Below are positions 33,694 to 43,784 of a DNA stretch of 64,000 nucleotides, in pieces. Numbering within the stretch: the first letter of the stretch is position 1; each line of letters starts with the position of its first letter. Both the position numbers and the translations under genes were made by a program. The stretch covers positions 18,185,153-18,249,152 of the forward strand of contig NW_024037051.1 of assembly GCF_015706575.1 (NCBI RefSeq), written 5' to 3'. Below the pieces are notes generated by a model. The model made no database searches. It was not told the origin of the DNA and worked only from the letters and a program-made list of their open reading frames with translations. This DNA is from Patiria miniata. Lineage: Eukaryota > Echinodermata > Asteroidea > Valvatida > Asterinidae.

Positions 33694-33742
33694 AAAAAAA
33701 ATAAGCCTTACCAGCACAAAGTTGGTAAGGCTTATTTTTTTT
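33694..33742. terminator. Terminator-like hairpin between convergent Polinton genes
   Basis: A 20-base perfect inverted repeat: A-run, TAAGCCTTACCA, a 9-base loop, then TGGTAAGGCTTA and a T-run. It reads as a GC-containing stem followed by T's from either direction. It lies 25 bases past the stop of one gene and 20 past that of the convergent gene. This is the layout of a bidirectional terminator or of the hairpin 3'-end signals known from some giant viruses. Confidence 0.75.
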
Positions 33743-33761
33743 GGTGAGATTAGAGTGTGAC

Positions 33762-35177
33762 TTATCGCGTTGCCTCGTAAGCTAAAATACCCATGCCAAC
33801 GATAGCTAATATTCCTACCGTCAACGATAATTTTTCGTCTTGGTGAGTTTGTAGTTTCGTGGGTTCTTGGGTTAAAACTGTAGGTGTTGGTGTTGGTGTT
33901 GGTGTTGGTGTTGGTGATACAACATCGGTCATAGGCTCTGGGGGTGTTGGTGGCGCGACGTCATCGGTGTCATCAAAAGAGTCGTCCGGTTGAGGTTGTG
34001 AGTTTAAATCTGGCACCAAACCAGTTTTCATAATCTGGGTAGCGATTTGAAGATTGTTGTTATAGCCGTCGTGCGTTCCAACCCTCAAGTTCATATCCGA
34101 TGGAATTAAATACAACCCCGGTTTCACGACAAAATTTAAAGGCGTTCTGGCATACTGCAAAGAGTCTTGAAATTGATTGATACTCGTTTCCATGTCGTCT
34201 ACTGCATTGATGATATCTTCAACGATGACGTTAAATTGTCTCTGAGCGTCTAATCCGGTGCCTGGTGATAATACGCTCGTTTTTGTTTGAGCCTGCGCAC
34301 CGAGTAAAGCGTACACGTAAGATCTGATCGATTCGTTGATCTTTATGATTCCCGCGGGGGTAAACGAACTCTTGGCGGGTATAAAATCTAACCAAGCCTT
34401 TTGTACCGATTCATTTTGTTCGATAAAGGCTACGGTATAATCGCTGTAACGCCCCGAACCCTTGGGTGGATCGTCCAGACCAAACCCCATTTTAGTTCCA
34501 CTCATCATATCTTTACGATACTCACTATACTCGAGATTAAGGTCGGTTGTATCATAATCGTTTCCGGGTACGGGTACGTAAGACGTGTCCCAGTAATAAG
34601 CTATACCTAAACCGTTAGAGTTTGTGTCTCTCGTCTGTTTAAAAGATTTATTTTGATCGATGCCAAACAACAAAGAGGTATCGGTAAATGCTCTGAGATT
34701 ATAACTGTTGTCTAGAGCTTTAAATGCGTCATCTCCCGGTAAAGGAGCGGCAAAGTCGTACAGGATCTTTCTAACCGTAAAATATAAATGAAAGTTAAAG
34801 ATGGCCCAAACGTAACGGTTGCTCGCGTTTAAAAGATCGAATCCAACACCGCAGCCCGTAGTAGCGCAGTAGATCGCAAAATTTAACTGATTTTGATAAA
34901 ACGACATGGGGTGTGATTTCCAACGATCTACATCCTCATCCGTTGTGATGCGAGGCAATTTATAGTCTGAGGTTAAGTCGGGGAACAAGGTTAAAAACCC
35001 GTTGGTATTATTAACTATAACTTCCAGTTCACTGGGTTTAGTGCTGTTTAAAAACTTTGCTTGGGGTGCAGCTTGATGCTTTAGCTCGGTTGCCTTGGCT
35101 ACATTTTGATTTACTTGTTTCGTTACCTGATCGGCTATCGATTGTATCTGCTTTTTTAACGACTTAAAATCACTCAT
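33762..35177 (-). CDS. Conserved Polinton structural-type protein
   Basis: 471 residues. The head is helical; the main domain includes LPRITTDEDVDRWKSHPMSF and YQNQLNFAIYCATTGCGVGF, a block familiar from animal Polintons. A Pro/Thr/Asp linker (PTPTPTPTPTPT, about 425-437) leads to a single C-terminal membrane segment (LTVGILAIVGMGILAY). A virion surface or membrane-anchored protein is plausible but unproven. It diverges from the gene at 35219 with 41 bases between start codons. Confidence 0.75.
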   Translation of the reverse strand: MSDFKSLKKQIQSIADQVTKQVNQNVAKATELKHQAAPQAKFLNSTKPSELEVIVNNTNGFLTLFPDLTSDYKLPRITTDEDVDRWKSHPMSFYQNQLNFAIYCATTGCGVGFDLLNASNRYVWAIFNFHLYFTVRKILYDFAAPLPGDDAFKALDNSYNLRAFTDTSLLFGIDQNKSFKQTRDTNSNGLGIAYYWDTSYVPVPGNDYDTTDLNLEYSEYRKDMMSGTKMGFGLDDPPKGSGRYSDYTVAFIEQNESVQKAWLDFIPAKSSFTPAGIIKINESIRSYVYALLGAQAQTKTSVLSPGTGLDAQRQFNVIVEDIINAVDDMETSINQFQDSLQYARTPLNFVVKPGLYLIPSDMNLRVGTHDGYNNNLQIATQIMKTGLVPDLNSQPQPDDSFDDTDDVAPPTPPEPMTDVVSPTPTPTPTPTPTVLTQEPTKLQTHQDEKLSLTVGILAIVGMGILAYEATR

Positions 35178-35218
35178 TATTTTAGTTTCAGTTTTAATAT
35201 AAAAAGACTTTAAAATAA

Positions 35219-36400
35219 ATGCATTCGTTTCACTTGTTTCAAAATGAGCAGACGTTTAAATTAGAAGACGTCGTAGATAATTTAAACGGTCAAAAATCTG
35301 TACGCGTAAAAAGGGTGCTGTTTAACCCCGGATATTTTAATATTTCCAGCGCCACGGAGATTGATTGGTTTACGCAAATAGATGGGAGACCCGCGTTTAC
35401 CACAGATAAACCTCCCCCCATACCCGCGGAGTTTCTTTCAGATGTACACATAAGAACGCCAGATAGAGATTTTATAGAGCGATTGTTACCCGATATACCA
35501 TACCACTTTTTAATTAACGATGAAAATGTTTTACAAAAAACTATAAACGATCTTATAAAAGCGTACGAAGACGATAGACTAGAATCCGTTTTAGAATCAA
35601 ACAAAAGAAAAAGAGCTATTATAGCTGAACGGCGAGGGTTGATTTTAGCCGCCATGTCTTCAGAAATACCAAAAACTGAATTAGAACTTAATACGCTTCA
35701 ATCTTTAGTAAGATTATTATATGTTAGAGAAAGAAAAATCTTTGAAGGTGAGGAATTGGCTTCAAAGTTTATTGAAGGAGAAATGGGTGCGAGCGAGTTG
35801 AGCGAGTTGAGAGATAGTAGGGAAGCAGGGGTAATTATAAGGGGAAGTCTTATCGTGACGGGTGAGGATTTAGATTTTATTCCTCCGAGTCATTTAGCGC
35901 CGTTGCCACTCGGAGTCACCGGTTCGGTCATCATAGCACCGGGGTGGTACGACGTCGATTGGTTCGATTTCATTTTAAATTCTATACCCGGGGTAAGTTT
36001 TCGAATATTTAGAGAATCTAAAAAGGTGACATTGGTGATAACCGACGTAAATCTCAAATTGCGCTTGAACAGAGAAGTATCTCGATTACTCAATTTACCC
36101 AAAGGAAGACTGGTACCCAAAGTGGTGTATACGGGGTCTTACGACGTTAATCCGTTTAAATTTTTGTTTATTCGCTGCCCGCAAATAAGTACGAGTGAAA
36201 ACTTTTTTAATGGTCGTCCTTCTGACATCTTAAAAATCGTACCCGTGGCTACGCGCAAACCCGATATTGATAGAGCCGAGGGATTCAAAAATCTTAAAAA
36301 CGGTATAATCGACAAACTGACATTTTCTATCAGCGGTGAAAAAGGACAGGTATTCAACAACAAGGGTGAGGGTATCATTATCGAGTTGGAGATCTTTTAA
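35219..36400 (+). CDS. Probable Polinton minor capsid or penton-type protein
   Basis: 393 residues. The N-terminal half is mixed, with a charged helical stretch at about 110-200. The C-terminal half is beta-rich: VIIAPGWYDVDWFDFILNSI, LRLNREVSRLLNLPKGRLV, and a final KLTFSISGEKGQVFNNKGEG followed by a short strand. Such endings occur in jelly-roll-like structural proteins of Polintons, but the match was made by eye only. The leader is TTTTAATATAAAAAGAC. Confidence 0.5.
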   Translation: MHSFHLFQNEQTFKLEDVVDNLNGQKSVRVKRVLFNPGYFNISSATEIDWFTQIDGRPAFTTDKPPPIPAEFLSDVHIRTPDRDFIERLLPDIPYHFLINDENVLQKTINDLIKAYEDDRLESVLESNKRKRAIIAERRGLILAAMSSEIPKTELELNTLQSLVRLLYVRERKIFEGEELASKFIEGEMGASELSELRDSREAGVIIRGSLIVTGEDLDFIPPSHLAPLPLGVTGSVIIAPGWYDVDWFDFILNSIPGVSFRIFRESKKVTLVITDVNLKLRLNREVSRLLNLPKGRLVPKVVYTGSYDVNPFKFLFIRCPQISTSENFFNGRPSDILKIVPVATRKPDIDRAEGFKNLKNGIIDKLTFSISGEKGQVFNNKGEGIIIELEIF

Positions 36401-36426
36401 TTTTAAAATCTTTTTATATTAAAAAC

Positions 36427-37083
36427 ATGATTGTAGATGGTAAGGCGTTATACCCCGATATTTCTGGAGATGTACTCCGATTAAATAGTAACGAAGAAAC
36501 AAAAGTGTACAGACTTAAAAAGATTGAAGAGATTCGATCTTTAATCTTGAAAGAGAGAGACCACCGAGAGCGCACTTATAAAAAAATAAAGAGAGTGATC
36601 GACACTATTAATTACGTAGAGATAGGATTAGAAGGATTGGGGGCTATAGCGGGGGCTGTCAGTATTCCCGCTCTCTTGGGTGTTATATCAGCCCCCGTTG
36701 GATTGGTGCTAGAAGGAACGTTTATAGGCGCTTTTGGTGTAAATATTCTGCTTAGAATCGCGTCTAAGCGATTATCCGCCAAGCTGAAAAAGCACGACCA
36801 GATTAAAATATTAGCAGACTCCAAACTTAACACGATTGAAGAATACGTGTCTCAAGCCATCAACGACGGAGATATATCGCACGAAGAGTTTATATTGATT
36901 ACGAGAGAGCTCGCAAAATTTAACGAGCTTAAACAAAAAATTAGAACAAAGACCAGCACAAAGCTTCAAAAAATTAAAAACGATACAGACTTTGAAAAAG
37001 AAGTTAAAAAACGGGTAGACGAACGGCTGGCAAAAGAAAAAAAATCTCTTATCGAAAAACTTACAAGTTCAAATTCTCGGTAA
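36427..37083 (+). CDS. Conserved Polinton membrane/helical protein
   Basis: 218 residues. A basic helical head is followed by a glycine/alanine-rich membrane hairpin (about 63-112). Next comes a conserved segment SKRLSAKLKKHDQIKILADS and KLNTIEEYVSQAINDGDIS, then a highly charged helical tail. The conserved segment is familiar from Polintons of many invertebrates. Function unknown. The leader is TTATATTAAAAAC directly before the ATG. Confidence 0.75.
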   Translation: MIVDGKALYPDISGDVLRLNSNEETKVYRLKKIEEIRSLILKERDHRERTYKKIKRVIDTINYVEIGLEGLGAIAGAVSIPALLGVISAPVGLVLEGTFIGAFGVNILLRIASKRLSAKLKKHDQIKILADSKLNTIEEYVSQAINDGDISHEEFILITRELAKFNELKQKIRTKTSTKLQKIKNDTDFEKEVKKRVDERLAKEKKSLIEKLTSSNSR

Positions 37084-37111
37084 ATAAACATTATGAAAGC
37101 GATCCACCGAG

Positions 37112-37588
37112 TTATACCTCTATTTCACCTCTTAGGGCTACACCCTCGGCCCCGCCTTTATTGTAGTGGTCATCGTATCTTTTTAGTGCTTTATTAAATT
37201 GATTTTGAGTCACTTTAAATAAATCTCTAACTCGTTCTTTGTCTATTCCAGCTACATAATAAAAACACGCCGCTATTAACGACCGTTTGACACATCCGTT
37301 TCCCCTCAATGTTTTGTAATTAACGAGCTCGTTATATTTATTGATTGTTTCTTGGACATCTTCTAAGTCTTGCTCTGGACAAACAGACAAAATAAGTTTC
37401 TCCACAGTTTTTCTTTTGTTTCTTTTTAAAATTAACCAATTGATACGATCTTCTTGCGCATTTTCTGCCGAAAAATCAAAGTAACGTGAGACTATTTCAC
37501 CGCACGTTTCACAAACTAAAAAACCATTCTCGATGATTATATGATGATCGCACTTATCCCCAAGTTGTGACGTCCCAAAGTATTCCAT
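37112..37588 (-). CDS. TFIIB-like transcription factor encoded by the Polinton
   Basis: 158 residues. The N-terminus is a zinc ribbon of TFIIB type: C13-x2-H16 and C26-x2-C29, read as CDHH..FLVCETCGEIV. The second half resembles one cyclin-type repeat of TFIIB: TINKYNELVNYKTLRGNGCV, then KRSLIAACFYYVAG and VRDLFKVTQNQFNKALKRYD. That lines up with the LKGRANDAIASACLYIACR region of cellular TFIIB. Known TFIIB links promoter DNA and TBP to RNA polymerase II; here a role in reading the element's own AT-rich promoters is inferred. It has one repeat, not two, so it is shorter than host TFIIB. Its leader GTTTATTAAATAG matches the one at 32428. Confidence 0.7.
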   Translation of the reverse strand: MEYFGTSQLGDKCDHHIIIENGFLVCETCGEIVSRYFDFSAENAQEDRINWLILKRNKRKTVEKLILSVCPEQDLEDVQETINKYNELVNYKTLRGNGCVKRSLIAACFYYVAGIDKERVRDLFKVTQNQFNKALKRYDDHYNKGGAEGVALRGEIEV

Positions 37589-37644
37589 CTATTTAATAAA
37601 CTTTAAATAAAAATGATTGCATTTTTAAATAAAGAATTAAATAT

Positions 37645-37797
37645 CGCCCTCTGTTTCTTTATATAATTGAAATCAGATCTCTTAGTGCCCGTTAATAGCG
37701 CCCTCTGTTTTTTATCGGTACATGAACTCCTTATCATAAAATTAAATACCGCCCTCTGTTTATAATACCTCACCACCAATGAATGACGCCCTCTGTT
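37645..37797. promoter_or_regulatory. Four copies of CGCCCTCTGTT upstream of the TFIIB-like gene
   Basis: Copies start at 37645, 37699, 37750 and 37787, all in the same orientation, separated by AT-rich DNA (intervals 54, 51 and 37). The exact repetition of a GC-rich core in otherwise AT-rich sequence suggests a protein-binding site cluster. Its role, promoter or replication, is unknown. Confidence 0.6.
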
Positions 37798-37879
37798 GAT
37801 TTCTTTTATTATAATTGAACTTGGACTCGATAAAACTATCATTCATACGTTCTCTTTATTTGATATTCATATATTATAA

Positions 37880-38361
37880 TTTATACAGTAAAAAGCCACT
37901 CGGAGTGGCTTTTTCGTTGTCATTCAAATTAGCTCATTTAAATAACTTTTATTACATCTTAATATATACAGTAAAAAGCCACTCCGAGTGGCTTTTTTGT
38001 TGTCATTCAAATTAGCTCATTTAAATAACTTTTATTACATCTTAATATATACAGTAAAAAGCCACTCCGAGTGGCTTTTTCGTTGTCATTCAAATTAGCT
38101 CATTTAAATAGCTTTTCTAACATCTTAATATATACAGTAAAAAGCCACTCCGAGTGGCTTTTTGTTGTCATTCAAATTAGCTCATTTAAATAACTTTTAT
38201 TACATCTTAATATATACAGTAAAAAGCCACTCCGAGTGGCTTTTTCGTTGTCATTCAAATTAGCTCATTTAAATAGCTTTTCTAACATCTTAATATATAC
38301 AGTAAAAAGCCACTCCGAGTGGCTTTTTTGTTGTCATTCAAATTAGCTCATTTAAATAGCT
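37880..38361. repeat. Six-copy 83-bp tandem array of terminator-like hairpins
   Basis: Copies recur every 82-83 bases (reference base at 37888, 37971, 38054, 38137, 38219, 38302). Each holds an A-run, the self-complementary GCCACTCCGAGTGGC and a T-run, followed by GTTGTCATTCAAATTAGC and TCATTTAAATA. In the first copy the two central bases are reversed (CTCGGAG), so pairing is kept. The units are nearly identical, pointing to recent expansion or active homogenisation. Confidence 0.9.
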
Positions 38362-38393
38362 GTTTGGTTTGTCATATATCAACAGGTTTTTAC

Positions 38394-38930
38394 TCAAGGT
38401 CCACACTGGCCACAGTTGCAAAACACAGCATGTGTCCATTTTAATCCTACTTCTAAATTACTTGTAAAATAGTTTACAATATGCTTTTTATTTTTTCTGA
38501 AGAACGTTAAGGGTAGGCAACAGTGCAGTAATTGCGGGTACTTCTTGACGAGGTCGTAGAAGTCTCTGTGTGTTTTTGCCCAAGTTTTTTTTATCTTACA
38601 ATTGTTTTTCAACCAAGTGTTAAAAGTTGCTGAATTTACCTTCCCCCTTTTCTTATCCCTTTTGAATGTTTTAAAAGAAACTTCCAGCCAATTACCGAAG
38701 TTTGCCGCGTTGTATAAAGCACAGTTTTCCCCTCGTTTACAAACTGCATTACAGTGTTTTACGCGATTTTCTAAATCGCGTAAACTATACCGTTCATGGT
38801 CCACCACGCAGGGGATAACACTATCATTCACTCTATCGTCTTTATCATTATATTTAGCTACAATTTCGTTATAAATATCTAGGGGGTCAACGGTTTTCTT
38901 TACTCTTTCAGGCTGTCCCAGTGGGCACAT
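38394..38930 (-). CDS. Unassigned Polinton reading frame beside the insertion
   Basis: A cysteine- and lysine-rich frame of about 178 codons, with helical stretches such as LRDLENRVKHCNAVCKRGEN and a terminal CNCGQCGP. No family is recognised. It lies at the left border of the 10.9-kb inserted transposon, and its first few codons come from that insertion. Its base composition matches the Polinton genes. Confidence 0.5.
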   Translation of the reverse strand: MCPLGQPERVKKTVDPLDIYNEIVAKYNDKDDRVNDSVIPCVVDHERYSLRDLENRVKHCNAVCKRGENCALYNAANFGNWLEVSFKTFKRDKKRGKVNSATFNTWLKNNCKIKKTWAKTHRDFYDLVKKYPQLLHCCLPLTFFRKNKKHIVNYFTSNLEVGLKWTHAVFCNCGQCGP

Positions 38931-38933
38931 GAC

Positions 38934-39860
38934 GTTGTTTCAACGTTGAATGTTGGTTGAAATGACGTCACGACGTCGAAATACCGTAAAACAACGTTAT
39001 TTCAACGTCACTTTTGCGACGTTGATTTTATGTTACAGTTTGACGTTGTTTCAACGTCGAATAAATGTTTAAATTGCGTCGCGATATTATCAACCTAAAT
39101 TCAATGTCTATCCAACGTCGGTTTTGTAACGTTGTTCCAACGTCCATATTTCGACATTAATCCAACATTGAATGTTGGTTGAAATTGCGTCGCGATATTA
39201 TCAACCTAAATTCAATGTCTAGCCAACGTCGGTTTTGTAACGTTGTTTCAACGTCCATATTTCGACATTAATCCAACGTTAAATGTTGGTTGAAATTGCG
39301 TCGCGATATTATTAACCAAAACTCAATGTCTATTCAACGTCGGTTTGGTAACGTTGTTCCAACGTACATATTTCGACATTAATCTAACGTTGGATAAATG
39401 TTAAAATTGCGTCGCGATATTAACAACCTAAAATTAACGTCTCTCTGACGTCGGTTTGGTAACGTTGTTCCAACGTACAGATTTCGACATTAATCTGACG
39501 TCGAATAAAAGTTTAAATTGCGTCACGATATTGACAACCGAAATTCCATGTCTATTCAACGTCAGTTTGGTAACGTTGTTCCAACGTACAGATTTCAACA
39601 TTAATCTGACGTTGAATATGCGTTTAAATTGCGTCACGATATTAACAATGTTAAATTCAATGTCTATCAATCGTCAGTTTTGTAATTGTTCCAACGTATT
39701 TTGACATTATTCTGATGTTGGATAAATGCTTAAAATTGCGTCGTGATAACGACCTAAATGTACCAACGTCGGTTTGGTAAACTTTGTTTAACATACGGAT
39801 TTTAATTAGTCCAAAGTTGAAAAAATGTCGAATTTAAGTGCGTCGCAATCAAACATATTG
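38934..39860. repeat. Left subterminal array, AACGTTG type
   Basis: Roughly seven diverging copies of a unit near 111 bp, each with CAACGTCGGTTTTGTAACG, GTTCCAACGTCCATATTTCG and GTCGCGATATTA. Copies become more degenerate away from the tip. AACGTTG..CAACGT pairs within each unit can fold. Confidence 0.9.
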
Positions 39861-40139
39861 CATTGCTTTGAAATTGAGTATCCTCGCGGTTACTTCAACG
39901 TCAGTCCTGCTGTATCAATTAACGTATAATTTTAACTATCAAAGTGCAAAATATTATGTCAAGAAATATAAACAAAATAGCCGACTTAATTGAACTTTGT
40001 GGCCTTTTTTTATGAAAACATATTATTTGTCAGCACGCCAAAGCTGTGACGCTAGCCAATCACACGGCGCGTAATTTGTTCTACATTCCAAGGTTGTGAC
40101 GCTGGCCAATCAGTTTTCATGTACTCTCTTTGAATCACG

Positions 40140-40250
40140 ATATGGCGCGCAAGCATATGACCGTTACATATTTCGACATCATACTGCAGTTGTGTGGACG
40201 TGTAGCGTGCAGCCGACATCATTTTACTCAAATAACAGGTAAGAATTTTG
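40140..40250 (+). promoter_or_regulatory. Possible first exon and splice donor inside the foldback transposon
   Basis: Directly after the left array is a less AT-rich patch ending ACTCAAATAACAG/GTAAGAATTT, an excellent splice-donor consensus at 40239/40240. It could be a 5' untranslated exon of a gene carried by the transposon, but no downstream coding exon could be connected with confidence. Confidence 0.3.
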
Positions 40251-43241
40251 CCATCAAAATTCGTAGTTATTGTTATGATGTTGCTTAGACATACCTGACG
40301 TTTATTCGAAGCACTTACTTATTAATTGCAACCAATTTCTCCCCAAAACGATAAACAAATATTGACACATCACTGGGGTCGGGGACACTGGCATGCATGG
40401 TCACTGATGATACCGGCGTCCGGTACGTATGGGAACCAGGTCGACCGCATGCATCCCGGCACTCGGAACAGTGTATTGCTGAGCTGTACTAAAACGGGTT
40501 CAATGGGAAAGTAGTGAGAGAAATCCTGAGAAATAATCCTCCATTGGCGTTTTGAACTGTACAGTATAATGGACGTGTGACTTAAACTTTCCGAGACGAT
40601 ATTGTTACCATGAATAAATGTGGCTCAATTACTGGATTTCCTTTGTATTGAAAAGTTGTTTCTGAGGAAATAGAAATTGCATTTTTTTTCACTTGGTAGA
40701 CCTTATGGACATGAAATGCATGATGATGAAATGTACTTAAGCCTACCTGGTTAAAAAAAATAATAACCAGGAAAAATATAATTCGATTTTCTGCACTGTA
40801 GAGTTTCAGTTTTCATGTAATTTTCAGGCTAAAAAGTAAAAATGGATCGTCCAAAAGTGATTGTAGAATGGAATGCAGTATATTTTCTCGAGGTCAATTA
40901 CTGCCATACTGGATTTCTTCGTACAGCTACACAGCGGTGATAGGTCGTGGGTCATGTACATTATACCGTTTTACTTCCCCTGATTATTAAACCAGGTGGG
41001 TTATCTTCCATAGGGAATAGGCCTATCAAGTGGGGGATAAACACTCCCGATTTCGATTTCACATGTTGCTATCACCACCCCGGTGCTCTTGTACATGTAC
41101 AAGTCACAAAACGGAGGAAGTTGCTGGGTAGTTCCTTGATCCTTTGTGTAAACTAAAAGTTGCTGTGACAATAGTGAGAATGCATAACACAAATTTCTGT
41201 ATCAAAACTTTAGGTAAATGCAAGCATGGATAATTATACAGCTGTTTGTAGCCTGTGCTGTGAATGGTGCAATAACAAAATGGACTCACGGTGCAGGGAG
41301 TGAGTAATTACGTAAATGTATTGGCCTAAGTAATCAATCATTGCATAGGCAGGTGGTATTTCTACATAAACTTGTTTTTGTTTTGTGTAGATACTAGACA
41401 TGGTTTGCATATTTTTTGGGGAGTATGCAGAGTCTAAGTTTGGCAGGTAGGACAGGTAGGGTAGTTAATCTCACTTTTTCAGCTTCTGAAGAAAAAAATC
41501 CTTTTCAAAATTCCAGAAGAGTTTACAAGACCTCACAGATGACGAAACCCCACTCAGCAATGATTCATACAGGAATTGAGGAGGAGCCAAAGTCAGCATG
41601 GATTGTCGAACCAGTATGGAGGAGTTTTTGTATGACTTTCGAAGATGCTTCAGTTTGAAATCTTTCGGACAGTACTCGCAGTGCCGTAGCTGGTATGTAT
41701 ATGCCGACAAAAAAAAAATTCAGGGCTAAGTTTTATGGCAAAAACCGATTATTTTATTCTTAAGAGTATGTCCACGAGAGGACCATGCAGACCGTGACAA
41801 GGTGGGGGTCGGCGGATTTGGTTAAAATTTGGGGGGTAGGTGGGTCATAGGTAGCCTTGAGGTTGTACAAAATATTTGGCCAATCCGACCTCCGTAGCTG
41901 AAAAAAGAGCCAAAAATGTGTTTTTATTAGTGAAAAATGGTGATTTTTATGATTTTGGGGTACAAACGTTTAAACGCTTGCTGCTCAACAGGGGAAAGCA
42001 GCAGAGAAATGAAATTTGCAGGGTCCTGAGGTTGTATCCTGACCTAAAACCAGGTACTCAAAATTTAGAAAAAAATTGCTCTTAGGAGGCAACGGCACTA
42101 AGGGTACCCCCAAAGTTGAGTCATAGAAATAGCGGTCTTTAAGTCGCCGTAGCGTCATTAGTGCAGGTCTTTGAACAATGACACTCAGGTGAAAGAGAGT
42201 TCTTATCATGGTCCTTAAGTATCAAGAATAAAAACATTGTCAGCAGTTTTTAGTATAAAATGGCAGGAGTCTGTTTTACCCCTATTTTTCGCTAGTAAAG
42301 GGACGGGGGAGGGGCATACAGTGCCCCCCCCCCCTTTTCTGTATTTTCAAAAGTCGACAACCAATTTTCATGAAATTTGCTACCAAGTTTTATATTTCCA
42401 ATTTGTAAATAATGACGTCAAAAATGTTTTTAAAAATCTTTAACAGAGGGCTTTTTTTTTGCACCTTTTTGGTCAAAAAGTGTATTTTTCACATAATTTT
42501 TTTCTTTTTGCTTGAATGATATGAAAATTGGCAAACGTGTATATTTTTTTCATGATCAAAAAAATTAAAACATATTTTAATACTGGAGACGCCATAAGGG
42601 GTGCTATAATTCCTTAATTTATCCCATTTTTAGGGTAGGGGGGTTCACTTTAAATCAATATGGCCGCCACCTTTCAGAGTCCAGGATGGAATGTATACCC
42701 TGCCCGATTTGTGGCAGAGGGAGTCCCCACAAATGTTCCTATACTCAACACACACTTGTCTTTTTGTTAACAGAAGTATCCCCCAATAATCATCTAAAGA
42801 ATTCCTGAGATTACCAGAACACAATGAAGACACAATGGGGGTGGGGTGGGGGTTACACCCTGCCACATATCGCGCACCAAATGTGGGAATGATGAGGCTT
42901 GGATGACAATTCTGTTATTTTTTGGCATGTAAATGTAATCCGGAAAATTAATAAACTTGGAAAATAATAAATTGAATGAGAAAAACGCTAAATGTTGGGG
43001 TACTCGTTGTCAAAAATGAGATACACCTAGATGGGGTAGGAACAAGTAGAGAGGAATTTGAATAAATAGAAACAATGACAAACAAATTTTTAGAAAGACC
43101 AAAAAAGAATGATTTATTTTACCAACCAAAATTTGAAGAAAACCTTTCAAAAAACCAATAATCAAAAAGGATCCAAATTAACTTTTATCCAAACCTTAAA
43201 CCTGTTATCCACCCCACCAAATAAGTAAAATGGTAGTACTA

Positions 43242-43432
43242 CAGTCGACTTTTGTTATAAAGAACACTTTTACAAAGATGTCCTACTGCTGCTTATATAG
43301 AGCACATTCTGAGGTCTCGAATCTCTAGTTCTCTTTGTGTCTCTTTGTTTCGCTGTCCTTTTAAAGCAACATTTCTGTTTAAAGAGGTAGTTTGGGCAGT
43401 CTCACCGACCTTGCTATAACGAGAGTCAACTG
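43242..43432. mobile_element. pogo/Tigger-like MITE with TA duplication
   Basis: 191 bp, with ends CAGTCGACTTTTGTTATAA and CAGTTGACTCTCGTTATAG, the CAGT(C/T)GACTC..TTATA type seen in pogo/Tigger elements. TA flanks both sides. It is nested within the foldback transposon. Confidence 0.7.
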
Positions 43433-43784
43433 TACAAAACTAAATTGAACTTTAAACTTAAATGGAAGTTGAAAGAAGAAAACTGAACCAACACAGTATC
43501 AAAATAGAATGACACATGGAACAACCTAACGATCAAACTCGAAAAAACAATTGAATATAAATCAAGAAATTGTTTTCCTTCTTAAATTAACATTAAACAA
43601 GTCAGGTGTGTTTACAAACACAAATGCCTCACAACCGTGACTGTTTCCATGACATAACACCACTCTAACATCAACTTACATGTACCTTGGTCAAATGGAA
43701 CGTTCATTGACAGCATTAGTGTCTTCTGTAGGTTTTATATGAATTAATCCCTAATCCCTATGATCTCAGAATAAATACAAGATT

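Noticed and set aside
31284-37083. Search for an adenovirus-type maturation protease in the Polinton
   Set aside because: I did not recognise one among the reading frames by eye, so none is annotated; a profile search would be needed to decide.
37880-38361. CRISPR-like look of the 83-bp repeat array
   Set aside because: The units are contiguous and nearly identical across their whole length; there are no unique spacers and no cas genes, and the DNA is animal nuclear DNA.
40326-41710. Short plus-strand frames inside the foldback transposon
   Set aside because: One stretch (about 41510-41690) looks faintly protein-like but has stops in every frame and no phase-consistent neighbours.
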